From Lysobacterales bacterium (lineage in GTDB: Bacteria > Pseudomonadota > Gammaproteobacteria > Xanthomonadales > Ahniellaceae), in the NCBI GenBank assembly GCA_016182785.1, contig JACPFU010000022.1, positions 1 to 64,000 of the forward strand: a stretch of 64,000 nt of DNA, read 5' to 3'. Under the pieces are notes generated by a model, which did no database searches, was not told the DNA's origin, and saw nothing but the letters and a program-made list of their open reading frames with translations. Position numbers and translations under genes: made by a program. Every line of letters begins with the position of its first letter. The first letter of the stretch is position 1. Below, one piece after another: positions 17,829-27,010 of this stretch.

Positions 17829-19058
17829 ATGGCCGTTTCACGTTCCTTTGCAACCCTCGCCGCCACCGTCAGCCTGCTGCTTGCGGCTGCGACCGGTGGC
17901 GCCGCCGACCTGTCCAAGGCGCAGCGCGACGCTGCGATCGTGGCCGAGTTCGAGCGGCTGAGCGACGCCGTCATGCGCACCGGACAGACGCCAGCGCTGG
18001 CGGCGGTGGTGGTGCGCGACGGTGCCATCGTCAGCGTGCGCGGCCTTGGCGTCTCGGAGAACGGCAAGCGCAGCGTGGTCGGTCCCGACACCGTGTTCCG
18101 GCTGGCGTCACTGTCGAAGTCGTTTGCCGCATCGCTCGCGGCGTTGCTGGTCAACGAGCGTGCGCTGCAATGGGAGAACCGCGTCCAGGACCTGGTGCCG
18201 GCGCTGGTGCTCAAGGACATCGAAGGCGCCGGACGACTGCGCATCGACGACCTGCTCAGCCATCGCGTCGGTCTGCCGCACAACACGCTCGACCGCGCGC
18301 TCGAAGCCGACTCGCCGTATCCGCTGCTGGTCGAGCAGCTCGACGAAGTCACGCCGGTCTGTTCGGTCGGCAGTTGCTACAGCTACCAGAACATCGCATT
18401 CAGCCTGATCGGCGACGTCACCTTCGCCGTCACCGGCGACTTCTTCACGCACCAGGTCGAGCAGCGCATCTTTCATCCGCTCGGCATGGAAACCGCGACC
18501 TACGGCCGCGACGCGCTCGAGGCCAGCGGCGACTGGGCACGACCGCACGTCAAGCGCACCGGCCGCTGGCAGGCGGTGTACCCGAAGCTCACCTACTACC
18601 GCATTCCGCCGGCGGCCGGCGTCAACGCCAGCGCGCGCGACCTCGGCCACTGGATGCTCGCCCACCTCGGGCACGCGCCGGAGGTACTTGATCGCGAGTT
18701 GCTCGACGTGCTGCACGCGCCGCAGATCGACACTCCGGGCGAGGTGCTCGGCTCGCCCTGGCGGCGCCAGCGCGTGCGCAGCGCGTCCTACGCGCTCGGC
18801 TGGCGCGTGTTCGACTACAGCGGCCACCGCATGATCTTCCACGCCGGTGCGGTGCAGGGCTACCGCGCGGCCTTGGCAATGCTGCCCGACCACGATTTCG
18901 GCGTGGCGCTGCTGTGGAACAGCGAGTCGGCGGTGCCGGCCGGCCTGCTGCCGACCATCGTCGATCGCGAACTCGAACTGCCCGCGCGCGACTGGCTGCA
19001 ACTGGACCGACTGCTGCCGCGCCGCGTCGCGCGCGCCAAGCGCAGCGCCTCCCCCTGA
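17829..19058 (+). CDS. Exported serine hydrolase of the class C beta-lactamase fold
   Basis: The 409-residue product has a signal peptide (about 1-25). It carries the penicillin-binding/esterase triad of this fold: Ser94-x-x-Lys97 (SLSK), Tyr186-x-Asn188 (YQN) and a third box HAG (FHAGAVQGYR) replacing KTG. HAG in this position is common in esterase- or peptidase-like members such as EstB-type enzymes and D-aminopeptidases, so it is more likely a periplasmic esterase/peptidase than a true beta-lactamase. The GOLPH3-family gene follows after 12 bases. Confidence 0.85.
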   Translation: MAVSRSFATLAATVSLLLAAATGGAADLSKAQRDAAIVAEFERLSDAVMRTGQTPALAAVVVRDGAIVSVRGLGVSENGKRSVVGPDTVFRLASLSKSFAASLAALLVNERALQWENRVQDLVPALVLKDIEGAGRLRIDDLLSHRVGLPHNTLDRALEADSPYPLLVEQLDEVTPVCSVGSCYSYQNIAFSLIGDVTFAVTGDFFTHQVEQRIFHPLGMETATYGRDALEASGDWARPHVKRTGRWQAVYPKLTYYRIPPAAGVNASARDLGHWMLAHLGHAPEVLDRELLDVLHAPQIDTPGEVLGSPWRRQRVRSASYALGWRVFDYSGHRMIFHAGAVQGYRAALAMLPDHDFGVALLWNSESAVPAGLLPTIVDRELELPARDWLQLDRLLPRRVARAKRSASP

Positions 19059-19070
19059 GCACCCGCGGCA

Positions 19071-19679
19071 ATGATCCTCGCCGAACGGCTGTGTCTGCTG
19101 GTGCTCGATCCCGAGCGCGGCCGCGACCGTGCCTCGACCGACACGCAACGCCTGCATCGCGCGATCTCCGGGCTGGTGCTGGTGGATCTGATGCTCGGCG
19201 GACGCATCCGCATCGACGCCACGCAGGTGCATGCCGGTGACGCCCTGCCCGCCGCGCATCCGGTGCTGGCCGAAGCGGCCAAGCTGCTCGCGACCGCGCG
19301 ACCGACCCTGCCGCTGGCGACGGCATCGCAGCTGCTGCAGCGCCACGCCCGCAGCTGGCAGCGGCGCATGCTCAAGTCGCTCGCAGCGCGCGACGTGCTC
19401 GAACTGCACATCCCGTTCCCGTTCCTGCGCCAGTACCGCCTGCGTTCGCGCCAGGCGTGGAACGAGTCGCTGGCGCTGCTGCAGTCCGCACGCACCGGGG
19501 CCGCGGCCGATCCGGCGGCGCTGGCGCTGGCGCTGGCGACCGAACTCAGCGGCGTGTTGGCCGACCTGATGCCGACCGAAGCCAGCCGACCGCTGCTCGC
19601 CGCGCTGGCCGGACTCGGCGACATCGCCGCGCACAGCGAGCGCCACGCCGCGCTGCTGCAACTGCTGCGCGGCGACTGA
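19071..19679 (+). CDS. GOLPH3/GPP34-family protein
   Basis: The 202-residue product begins ILAERLCLLVLDPERGR and has the helical layout of the GPP34 family: a short N-terminal helix, RAISGLVLVDLMLGGRI, a central variable part and a final LATELSGVLADLMP. In eukaryotes GOLPH3 binds PI4P and retains glycosyltransferases in the Golgi; the function of the bacterial proteins is unknown. No signal peptide is seen. No ribosome site is evident, and the start is 12 bases after the serine hydrolase stop, so translation may depend on the upstream gene. The family call rests on pattern recognition. Confidence 0.7.
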   Translation: MILAERLCLLVLDPERGRDRASTDTQRLHRAISGLVLVDLMLGGRIRIDATQVHAGDALPAAHPVLAEAAKLLATARPTLPLATASQLLQRHARSWQRRMLKSLAARDVLELHIPFPFLRQYRLRSRQAWNESLALLQSARTGAAADPAALALALATELSGVLADLMPTEASRPLLAALAGLGDIAAHSERHAALLQLLRGD

Positions 19680-19730
19680 AACGAAGGCGGCGCCCGCAGG
19701 CGCCGCATTCACTCCGCTTCGTTGCGGACG

Positions 19731-20699
19731 CTACTTCGCGCTGAGCGCGAACTCGATGCGCCGTGTCAACGTGCGCTGCACCGGCTTGCCGTTCTCCAGC
19801 GCCGGTTCGTACTTCCACTGCGAGACCGCGCGCACCGCGTCGCGATCGAACACGCCGCGTGGCTGCGCGCGCGCGACATTGACGTCGGTGACATCGCCAT
19901 TCGCCGCTACCGTGAACGAGACCTCGACCCAGCCTTCCTGGCGGCGGCGCGCGGCGGCAGCCGGATACACCGGGCGCACCTGGCGCACCAGCACCGGATC
20001 ACGCGACTGCGCCACCGGTTGCGCTGGCGCCGTGGTCACCGGTGCCGGTTCGACCGGCTTCGGCTCGACCGGCTTCGGTTCGGCGGCGACCGGACGCGTC
20101 GGCTGCGCCGGTGCCGCGGCTGCCGGCGCGGGTGCGGCTGCGGCCTGTGCCGCCTGTGCGCGCTGCTGCTCGGCGGCGGCTTCCTGGGCCAGGCGGCGCT
20201 CTTCCTCGCGCTGCATCTGCGTGCGCGCCGCGTTGAGTTTGGATTTCAGCGTCGACACCGTGTACGAGCCCGGACTGGCCTGGTCCAGCAGGGCGACGAT
20301 GCGCCCCGCTTCGGGCAGGTTGCGGTTGACGATTTCGCGTTCGGCATTGCCGGCAGCGAGCGGGAACAGATCGACCAGCGCCTGGGTCGCGCTGACGTTG
20401 TTCGCATCCTTGGCCAGCACCTGCAGATAGAACTCGACGGCGTTGTTGCCAGCCGGCGCGACCAGCCGTTCTTCGTTGACCGCGCGTGTCGCCATGCCGA
20501 GCAGGTCGGCGGCGGAGAGTTCCGCTGCCACCGGTGCGGCCACCTGCGGCGAAGCCCCCGCCGCGGGTTGCGCGCCGGCTGCCGGCTTCGCGGCCTCTTC
20601 CTTCTTGCCGCAGGCGGAGATCGCCAGCACCGAGCAAAGTGCCAGGGCGACGACGCTCTTCCAGTTCTTGTCGCGGAGGGTTCGGATCTCGATCGGCAT
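19731..20699 (-). CDS. TonB-like C-terminal domain lipoprotein
   Basis: The 322-residue product has an N-terminal lipoprotein-type signal with the lipobox ISAC (Cys30). It continues with a helical region containing a coiled stretch (QMQREEERRLAQEAAAEQ), a Pro/Ala-rich spacer with EPKPVEPKPVEPAP, and a C-terminal TonB domain (VRPVYPAAAARRRQEGWVEV, then DAVRAVSQWKYEPALENGKP). TonB-like proteins carry energy from ExbB/ExbD to outer-membrane receptors. Here the lipobox instead of a plain membrane helix, and the lack of exbBD nearby, leave open whether it works as a true TonB. A CRP-type palindrome lies 55-70 bases upstream of the start. Confidence 0.8.
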   Translation of the reverse strand: MPIEIRTLRDKNWKSVVALALCSVLAISACGKKEEAAKPAAGAQPAAGASPQVAAPVAAELSAADLLGMATRAVNEERLVAPAGNNAVEFYLQVLAKDANNVSATQALVDLFPLAAGNAEREIVNRNLPEAGRIVALLDQASPGSYTVSTLKSKLNAARTQMQREEERRLAQEAAAEQQRAQAAQAAAAPAPAAAAPAQPTRPVAAEPKPVEPKPVEPAPVTTAPAQPVAQSRDPVLVRQVRPVYPAAAARRRQEGWVEVSFTVAANGDVTDVNVARAQPRGVFDRDAVRAVSQWKYEPALENGKPVQRTLTRRIEFALSAK

Positions 20700-20753
20700 T
20701 TCACGTCCTCGCTGATTCTTGGCCAGACTGCACGCCGCTGCCGGGGCGACAGC

Positions 20754-20769
20754 CGTGACCGGGGTCACG
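20754..20769. promoter_or_regulatory. CRP/Clp-like operator CGTGA-N6-TCACG
   Basis: This is a perfect 16-bp dyad (CGTGACCGGGGTCACG) with the GTGA-N6-TCAC core of CRP-family sites. On the minus strand it follows a TACAAG -10-like box, so it would cover the transcription start of the TonB-like gene. CRP-family proteins at that position usually repress. Clp is the Xanthomonas member with this specificity. Confidence 0.5.
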
Positions 20770-20979
20770 ATGCGTCTTGTACCGCAATTCGCACGGACGT
20801 TCACGCGAACGACACGCCGGTGCGGGCTGGCAGCCACCTTACAGCATGGCGCAGGCCGCGCAAACGCCAGCGCTGCGCCCGTTCGGGCCAGGTCGCCGCA
20901 ATGCAAAGGATGGTTTCGGAGATTGGCCGAGGGGCCATGTCATCGGAAGCGCTGCGCTTCCGGCCTTGCGGTCCAAAGT

Positions 20980-21012
20980 GACCATCGCACGCCGGGCGGT
21001 CGTGCGATGGTC
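20980..21012 (-). terminator. Strong hairpin after the H1-like gene
   Basis: GACCATCGCACG (20980-20991) pairs perfectly with CGTGCGATGGTC (21001-21012) around a 9-base loop, 30 bases after the stop codon on the minus strand. No clear U-tract follows, so termination or 3'-end protection are both possible. Confidence 0.5.
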
Positions 21013-21041
21013 TGACCCGGATAAAGCGTTACAGCCTTGCC

Positions 21042-21260
21042 TTACTTCTTCGCAGCGGCCTTCTTGGCCGGAGCTTTCTTCGCAGCCTTCTTGGCCGGAG
21101 CTTTCTTGGCAGCGGCCTTCTTCGCCGGAGCCTTCTTGGCAGCGGCCTTCTTGGCCGGAGCCTTCTTCGCCGCCGGCTTCTTGGCCGCGGCTTTCTTCGC
21201 TGCAGGTTTGGCGGCGGCTTTCACCGTGCCGGTCTTCTTCTTGGTAGTTGCTGCTTTCAT
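21042..21260 (-). CDS. Histone H1-like Lys/Ala-rich protein
   Basis: The 72-residue product consists almost wholly of Lys, Ala and Pro: repeats of the type KKAPAKKAAA after a short MKAATTKKKTGTVKAAAK start. This matches the C-terminal-tail type of bacterial H1-like proteins (HC2/AlgP-like), which bind DNA without specificity and condense it. GAGGAG lies upstream of the ATG. The repeat is also present at DNA level (minus-strand units of about 24-30 bases), so copy number could vary between strains. The function is inferred from composition. Confidence 0.75.
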   Translation of the reverse strand: MKAATTKKKTGTVKAAAKPAAKKAAAKKPAAKKAPAKKAAAKKAPAKKAAAKKAPAKKAAKKAPAKKAAAKK

Positions 21261-21697
21261 TGTAGTGCTCCTCTTGGTTTTGGCAGTGGTCGCCCGGTTG
21301 AAAACCGATCAAGCGCCGCGTGCGCGGACTGCCGACACGCACACACGGGTGGAGGGAACGACACGACGCATCGTCGGGAGCATCAGTGGATTTGCGTCGT
21401 AATCGCGGAAGGAGGATTGCATGCTGGAGAGGCGGGAGACCGTTCGCGACATCTGCGAGGAGTTCGTTGCGGTCGGCGTCTCGATGTTTTTTTCGCCACT
21501 CATTTCCGAAGCATGCTTGTCACGCTGCGGCAAAACTAATTGCACGCGCGTTGACTGTCAACACGTTTTGTGCGCGCGCGAATTCATCGCACGACGAACC
21601 GCTCGCGCGAAGCATCGCGAATGATGCGTGCGCGCTGTCGCGATACACGCACTGCGCATGCGCGAAGCACGAGCACGCGGCGCGCTCGACGACGCGC
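21261..21697. other. Intergenic region with lower GC content
   Basis: About 440 bases without a supportable gene; short open frames here lack ribosome sites and family features. It contains a candidate minus-strand promoter at 21533-21561, poly-T/A stretches near 21489, and a CGCG-rich stretch from 21570 to 21700. The long distance to the H1-like gene implies a leader of about 265 bases or an unrecognised small RNA. Confidence 0.5.
21533..21561 (-). promoter_or_regulatory. Promoter with perfect -35 box inside a palindrome
   Basis: On the minus strand TTGACA (21561-21556) is followed by a 17-base spacer and TAGTTT (21538-21533). The -35 box forms half of the dyad GTTGACTGTCAAC (21550-21562), so a regulator could occlude it. 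It points toward the H1-like gene about 270 bases away. Confidence 0.45.
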
Positions 21698-21730
21698 AAA
21701 AAAAGAACCGGCTGCTTGCGCAACCGGTTC
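21698..21730 (-). terminator. Rho-independent terminator of gcvH
   Basis: GAACCGG (21705-21711) pairs with CCGGTTC (21724-21730). On the minus strand the stem is followed at once by seven U residues (poly-A at 21698-21704). It lies 20 bases after the gcvH stop. Confidence 0.85.
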
Positions 21731-21750
21731 GGCAACATCGACCACGAGGT

Positions 21751-22146
21751 TCAATGCTCTTCGTTCTCGATCATCTCGGCGTAGTCGTCGGGACCGAGCA
21801 GCGCCTCGAACTCGCTGCTGTCGCTTGGCTTGAGCACGAACAGCCAGCCCTCGCCGTAGGCATCGCCGTTGATCGTCTCGGGCGCATCGACCAGCTTCTC
21901 GTTGACCGCGACGACGGTGCCCGACACCGGGCTGTAGACATCCGATGCCGCCTTCACCGACTCGACCACCGCGGCGCCGTTTCCAGCGGTGAGTTCATCG
22001 CCGAGCGCCGGAAGCTCGACGTAGACCAGGTCACCGAGTGCCGCCTGCGCGTGATCGGAGATGCCCACGGTGATGTGGCCGTTGTCCTCGATGCGCGCCC
22101 ACTCGTGGCTCTTCAGGAATTTCAGGTCGCCGGGAATTTCGCTCAT
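21751..22146 (-). CDS. gcvH: Glycine cleavage system H protein
   Basis: The 131-residue lipoyl carrier of the glycine cleavage complex shuttles the aminomethyl group from GcvP to GcvT and passes electrons to lipoamide dehydrogenase. The lipoyl site is Lys65 in [25 protein letters not shown] and [20 protein letters not shown] are standard GcvH signatures, and the length is normal. The start has AGGACCGAG upstream. It follows gcvT after 52 bases and ends at a clear terminator. No gcvP is in the window. Confidence 0.97.
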   Translation of the reverse strand: MSEIPGDLKFLKSHEWARIEDNGHITVGISDHAQAALGDLVYVELPALGDELTAGNGAAVVESVKAASDVYSPVSGTVVAVNEKLVDAPETINGDAYGEGWLFVLKPSDSSEFEALLGPDDYAEMIENEEH

Positions 22147-22198
22147 GACTCGGTCCTCGTGGTCGGTGATGACGGATGGTGGATTGCAGCTTGCAGCT

Positions 22199-23290
<1,092 letters not shown>

Positions 23291-23332
23291 GGGCACTCCG
23301 CGCCTCCGGTCGAGGGCGCGGAGCATAACGAC

Positions 23333-23764
23333 TCAGCCGCCGGTTTTCTCGACGACCAGAATCAAGCCATCGCTTCGACAGACTCGAACGCGCGTTCCAG
23401 CGGCCAGGTCCGGGCCTTCGACGGTCCACAGCGCATCGCCGATCTTGAGCTTGCCGCGGCCGAGCTCGATCGGGCCGTCGAGCACGAACTCGCGCCCGAC
23501 CAGCTGGTCGGCCTTGCGGTTCAGCAGCGGCTGGTCGCTCGGCGTTTCATGGCTGCGGAACCAGCGCCAGTACACCGCCACCGAAGCGATCGACGACACG
23601 CCGAACACCGCGATCTGCCCGAGCAGCGGCAAGTCCGGGAACATCCAGACCACGACGCCGACCACGAACGCGGCAATGCCGAACCAGAGGATGCTCGCTC
23701 CGGGGATGATCGTCTCCATCGCGAGCAACGCGAGCGCGATCGCCCACCACGTGTAGACACCCAT
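23333..23764 (-). CDS. NfeD-family membrane protein
   Basis: The 143-residue product has two to three closely spaced membrane helices (about 5-65) and a C-terminal OB-fold (about 85-140: GREFVLDGPIELGRGKLKIGDALW), the short form of NfeD. NfeD proteins are partners of SPFH/stomatin proteins and sit with them in membrane microdomains. The ATG lies one base after the stop of the SPFH gene, with GGGAG in the end of that gene as ribosome site, so the pair is certainly one operon. Confidence 0.9.
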   Translation of the reverse strand: MGVYTWWAIALALLAMETIIPGASILWFGIAAFVVGVVVWMFPDLPLLGQIAVFGVSSIASVAVYWRWFRSHETPSDQPLLNRKADQLVGREFVLDGPIELGRGKLKIGDALWTVEGPDLAAGTRVRVCRSDGLILVVEKTGG

Positions 23765-23765
23765 C

Positions 23766-24707
23766 TCAGGCTCCCGGCATCTTCGGCGGCTTGAGCGCGG
23801 TCGCCTTGTCGAGCGCTCCCTTCGACAACTCGGCGATGCCGGCAATCGAGCCGAGCAGGCCAGTGGTCTCCAGCGGCATCATCAGCACCTTCTGGTTCGG
23901 CGAGGTGGCCAGCGCCTTCAGCGCCTCGACGTACTTCTGCGCGATGAAATAGTTGATCGCCTGCACGTCGCCGCGTTCGATCGCCTGGCTCACCATCATC
24001 GTCGCCTTGGCTTCGGCCTCGGCCAGGCGCTCGCGCGCTTCGGCGTCCTTGAACGCCGCCTCGCGTCGACCTTCGGCTTCGAGCACCGCCGACTGCTTTT
24101 CGCCCTCGGCGCGCAGGATCTCGGACTGGCGCGAACCCTCGGCTTCGAGGATCTGCGCGCGCTTCTCGCGCTCGGCTTTCATCTGGCGGGCCATCGAGTC
24201 GACCAGGTCGCGCGGCGGCTGGATGTCCTTGAGCTCGATGCGGTTGACCTTGAGACCCCAGGGATGGGTGGCCTCGTCGACCACGCGCAGCAGCTTGGTG
24301 TTGATCTCGTCGCGCTTGGACAACGACTCGTCAAGGTCCATCGAACCGATCGCGGTACGGATGTTGGTCATCACCAGGGCGATGATCGCCTGCTCCAGGT
24401 TCGACACCTCGTAGGCGGCCTTGGCGGCATCGAGCACCTGGTAGAAGACCACGCCGTCGACCTTCACCACGGCGTTGTCCTTGGTGATGACTTCCTGCGA
24501 GGGAACGTCGAGCACCTGTTCCATCATGTTGATCTTGCGGCCGACATTGAACACGTACGGGATGATGATGCCGATGCCCGGGGTCTGCGTGTGCGTGTAC
24601 TTGCGGAAGCGCTCGATGGTGAACTCGAATCCTTGCGGCACCATCACCACGCCCTTCCACAGCGTGAAGATGATGAAGGCAAGCAGAAACAGGACGATCG
24701 GTTCCAT
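23766..24707 (-). CDS. SPFH/Band 7 protein (stomatin/QmcA-like)
   Basis: The 313-residue product has one N-terminal helix (about 1-21), an SPFH domain ([56 protein letters not shown]), and a coiled coil with repeated 'ILxAEGxxQSxxL' units (about 190-250) that drives oligomerisation. Such proteins form inner-membrane rings or scaffolds and regulate membrane proteases. Paired with NfeD it is the classical slipin/NfeD module. The start has GGGAGAAC upstream and a TATACT -10 box about 30 bases away. Confidence 0.92.
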   Translation of the reverse strand: MEPIVLFLLAFIIFTLWKGVVMVPQGFEFTIERFRKYTHTQTPGIGIIIPYVFNVGRKINMMEQVLDVPSQEVITKDNAVVKVDGVVFYQVLDAAKAAYEVSNLEQAIIALVMTNIRTAIGSMDLDESLSKRDEINTKLLRVVDEATHPWGLKVNRIELKDIQPPRDLVDSMARQMKAEREKRAQILEAEGSRQSEILRAEGEKQSAVLEAEGRREAAFKDAEARERLAEAEAKATMMVSQAIERGDVQAINYFIAQKYVEALKALATSPNQKVLMMPLETTGLLGSIAGIAELSKGALDKATALKPPKMPGA

Positions 24708-24732
24708 GGCGTTCTCCCGGGTTGAAGGCGCG

Positions 24733-24738
24733 AGTATA
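24733..24738 (-). promoter_or_regulatory. -10 box TATACT of the SPFH-NfeD-gcvTH run
   Basis: TATACT on the minus strand lies 25 bases before the SPFH start codon. The -35 is not clear. A TATCAT box (24776-24781) faces the other way for the FadL-type gene. Confidence 0.45.
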
Positions 24739-24835
24739 GGCATCCGCCGCGCCGTGCGCAGGGGGCAGATGGCGCTATCATCCGGCCGCTCGCCCCGAGC
24801 GATCCTTCCTATCCAGAACGAGAGGAGAAAACCCA

Positions 24836-26107
24836 ATGAAGAAGCTGCTTCCCCTGGCAATCGGCGCCGCATTGCTGGCCGCCGCATCCAGCGCCTTCGC
24901 CATCACCGACGAAGAAGGCAACGCCTCGCTGCAGTTCAATTTCTCGGCGCCCGGCGCGCGCTCGCTGGCAATGGGCGGCGCGTTCATCGGCCTGGCCGAC
25001 GACGCCACCGCCGCGTTCTCGAACCCGGCCGGCCTGGTGCAGCTCGCGGCCCCGGAAGTCTCGCTCGAATTCCGTGCGAACGACTTCAGCACCGAATACG
25101 CGCACAGCGGAACGTTCACCGCCGACCCGTTCAGCACTGCCGGGGTGAACTACCGCGAGGCCGACAGCGACACGCGCAGCCCATCGTTCCTGTCCGTGGT
25201 GCTGCCGCAGGAAGACTGGGCGGTCGCGTTCTACCGCCATGAGTTCCTGAACTACGAAACCGCGTTCCGTACCGAGGCCATCAGCTCGATCTACCCGTTT
25301 GATGCCGCGATCGACGTTTCGATCTACAGCTACGGCCTGTCCGGCGCGTTCAAGCTCAACGACCGCTGGTCGTTCGGCGCCAGCCTCAATGCCTACCAGA
25401 TGGACCTGGACTCGAACACGCGGCGCTTCACCACGGTCGCCGACACGCTGGTGCGCTACTCGACCCAGCAGCATGGCGACGACGGCGCATTCGGCTTCGG
25501 ACTCGGTGCCCAGTACCACATCAACGACCAGTGGCAGGCGGGTCTGGTGTACCGGCGCGCGCCGAAGTTCAAGTACACCGCGAGCATCGTTCCGGGTACG
25601 CAGACCTTCCCGCGCCTGGACAAGCAGGCTTACCTCGACACCCCGGACCTGCTCGGGCTCGGGCTGGTCTATCGTCCGACCGATGCGTTCACGCTGGCGT
25701 TCGACGTCTCGCACGTGCAGTACTCGCAGCTGACCGACGACGTGATCTCGAACTTCAACCTCAACGACGACACCGCGGCCGGACGTGCGGCGCTCGAGCC
25801 GTTGCTGACCAAGGACGATTACGAGATCCGCCTCGGCGCGGAATACACCTTCACCGAGATGGAAGTGCCGCTGTCGCTGCGCGCCGGCGTCTGGCGCGAC
25901 CCGGAGCACACCGTGCGCTTCAACGGCCTGCCGAATCCCGCGTTCGGCGATGCGGTCGCCAACGCCGTGCTGTTCTCGCACGGTGACGACGAGATGCACG
26001 CTTCGCTCGGTTTCGGCTGGGCGTTCGAGAAGTTCCAGCTCGACGCGGCGTTCGATACTTCCGAGCGCAACCAGACCTTGTCGATCTCGGGCGTGCTGCG
26101 CTTCTGA
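24836..26107 (+). CDS. FadL/OmpP1-type outer-membrane channel
   Basis: The 423-residue product has a signal peptide (about 1-22, ending SAFA). Next comes the FadL-like plug start ([28 protein letters not shown]) with the characteristic NPAG turn, followed by a long barrel of alternating strands ending in ISGVLRF, with a C-terminal Phe for outer-membrane assembly. FadL proteins take up long-chain fatty acids or other hydrophobic molecules. The ribosome site GAGAGGAG precedes the ATG. A hairpin terminator follows directly. The substrate cannot be told from sequence. Confidence 0.9.
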   Translation: MKKLLPLAIGAALLAAASSAFAITDEEGNASLQFNFSAPGARSLAMGGAFIGLADDATAAFSNPAGLVQLAAPEVSLEFRANDFSTEYAHSGTFTADPFSTAGVNYREADSDTRSPSFLSVVLPQEDWAVAFYRHEFLNYETAFRTEAISSIYPFDAAIDVSIYSYGLSGAFKLNDRWSFGASLNAYQMDLDSNTRRFTTVADTLVRYSTQQHGDDGAFGFGLGAQYHINDQWQAGLVYRRAPKFKYTASIVPGTQTFPRLDKQAYLDTPDLLGLGLVYRPTDAFTLAFDVSHVQYSQLTDDVISNFNLNDDTAAGRAALEPLLTKDDYEIRLGAEYTFTEMEVPLSLRAGVWRDPEHTVRFNGLPNPAFGDAVANAVLFSHGDDEMHASLGFGWAFEKFQLDAAFDTSERNQTLSISGVLRF

Positions 26108-26131
26108 TTCATCCGCAAGCCACCGTTCCAC

Positions 26132-26166
26132 CAGAACGCCGCGCCCCGCGCGGCGTTCTGCTTTCT
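26132..26166. terminator. Terminator between convergent genes
   Basis: CAGAACGCCGCG (26132-26143) pairs with CGCGGCGTTCTG (26149-26160) around a 5-base loop, followed by CTTTCT. It serves the FadL-type gene and probably the convergent gene, whose stop is at 26165. Confidence 0.75.
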
Positions 26167-27010
26167 AGCGCACGCTGGCGTAGTAGGCGCGGAATCGCGG
26201 CGAGTAAAACCCGGCGTCCACCGTGATCGCCGGTTGCGCGCTGCGTGCGCTGCGGATCTCCTGCTCGGCCCGGGCACGATGCGCGGCAGCGTTCGCGGCT
26301 TCGATCTCGGACAAGGCATGGAACGAGGCCGCGCGCACCAGATGCAGGTGCGCAAGCGCCTTGCCCTGCACGCCGGAGACCGACCCGGCGACAACGCTGC
26401 GATAGCGCCCGGACAGCCAGCCGCGCAGTGCCGCGTCGAGCGCGGGCGGCGGCGCCGACGTCGCAACCGGCGCGGCGGCAGTCGTCGTCGCGGGGCCGGG
26501 CGTGGCGGTGGTCGGTGACTTGGGCGGGAGCGTGACCGGAGGCGTTGCGGCCGGCGGCGTGCTGCTCGTGGTCGCAGGCGGGACAGTGGTGCTCGATGCG
26601 GTCGTCGCCGGCGGCTTCGGCGGCGCCGTCGCGGCCAGCTTGCGGTCGCAGTCGCTGCGCGCGGCATCGGCGACGCCCTTGAACTCGGGCAATTGCGCGA
26701 TCACCGTCGCGGCCGCACCATCGCCGAACCAGCGCAGCGCGGTGGCGCAATCGTTCTGCCGATAGGCGGCGAGGCCGAGGTAGTACTGCGGCACGTACGG
26801 CGCGAATCGCTGCCCGTACAGCTTGACCCGCGCCTTCGGATTCGGGTTGCCGGCCAGCGCCTCCTGCATGGCGCTCTCGACTGCGCTCCAGTCCTGCTTC
26901 TCGGCCGCCTCCTGGCCGCGCGCATACGCCTTGTAATCGGCCAGCGCCATCGCCGGGATCAACAGGGCGCCGCCGATCAGGGCGGCCAGGATTCGCTCAG
27001 AGGCCGGCAC
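26165..27010 (-). CDS. Exported protein with TPR-like and Pro/Thr-rich regions, kinase companion
   Basis: The 281-residue product starts at a GTG that lies inside the last codons of the kinase gene (14-base overlap), giving a clean signal peptide (about 1-24, ILAALIGGALLIPAMALA). Residues 25-105 look like TPR-type helices (YKAYARGQEAAEKQDWSAVE; YYLGLAAYRQNDCATALRWF). A Pro/Thr/Ala-rich linker follows (about 115-185), then a second helical part. No family is recognised. The overlap with a Ser/Thr kinase gene suggests translational coupling and a shared pathway. The Thr-rich linker lies outside the cytoplasm, so it is unlikely to be the kinase's substrate. Confidence 0.7.
   Translation of the reverse strand: MPASERILAALIGGALLIPAMALADYKAYARGQEAAEKQDWSAVESAMQEALAGNPNPKARVKLYGQRFAPYVPQYYLGLAAYRQNDCATALRWFGDGAAATVIAQLPEFKGVADAARSDCDRKLAATAPPKPPATTASSTTVPPATTSSTPPAATPPVTLPPKSPTTATPGPATTTAAAPVATSAPPPALDAALRGWLSGRYRSVVAGSVSGVQGKALAHLHLVRAASFHALSEIEAANAAAHRARAEQEIRSARSAQPAITVDAGFYSPRFRAYYASVR

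Larger units (their letters stand above)
20700..21041. other. 342-base intergenic region
   Basis: No gene is supported here. The region holds the upstream sequence of the TonB-like gene (a CRP-like dyad at 20754-20769 and a TACAAG -10-like box at 20781-20776 on the minus strand). It also has an 8-bp hairpin built on GGAAGCG/CGCTTCC (20944-20962) and a 12-bp hairpin just downstream of the H1-like gene. Confidence 0.6.

Noticed and set aside
17829-19058. True class C beta-lactamase (ampC).
   Set aside because: The third motif is HAG rather than KTG and no ampR is present; esterase or peptidase activity is more likely.
23291-23332. Glycine riboswitch in front of gcvT.
   Set aside because: The gap is only 42 bases, too short for the aptamer, and no conserved elements are seen.
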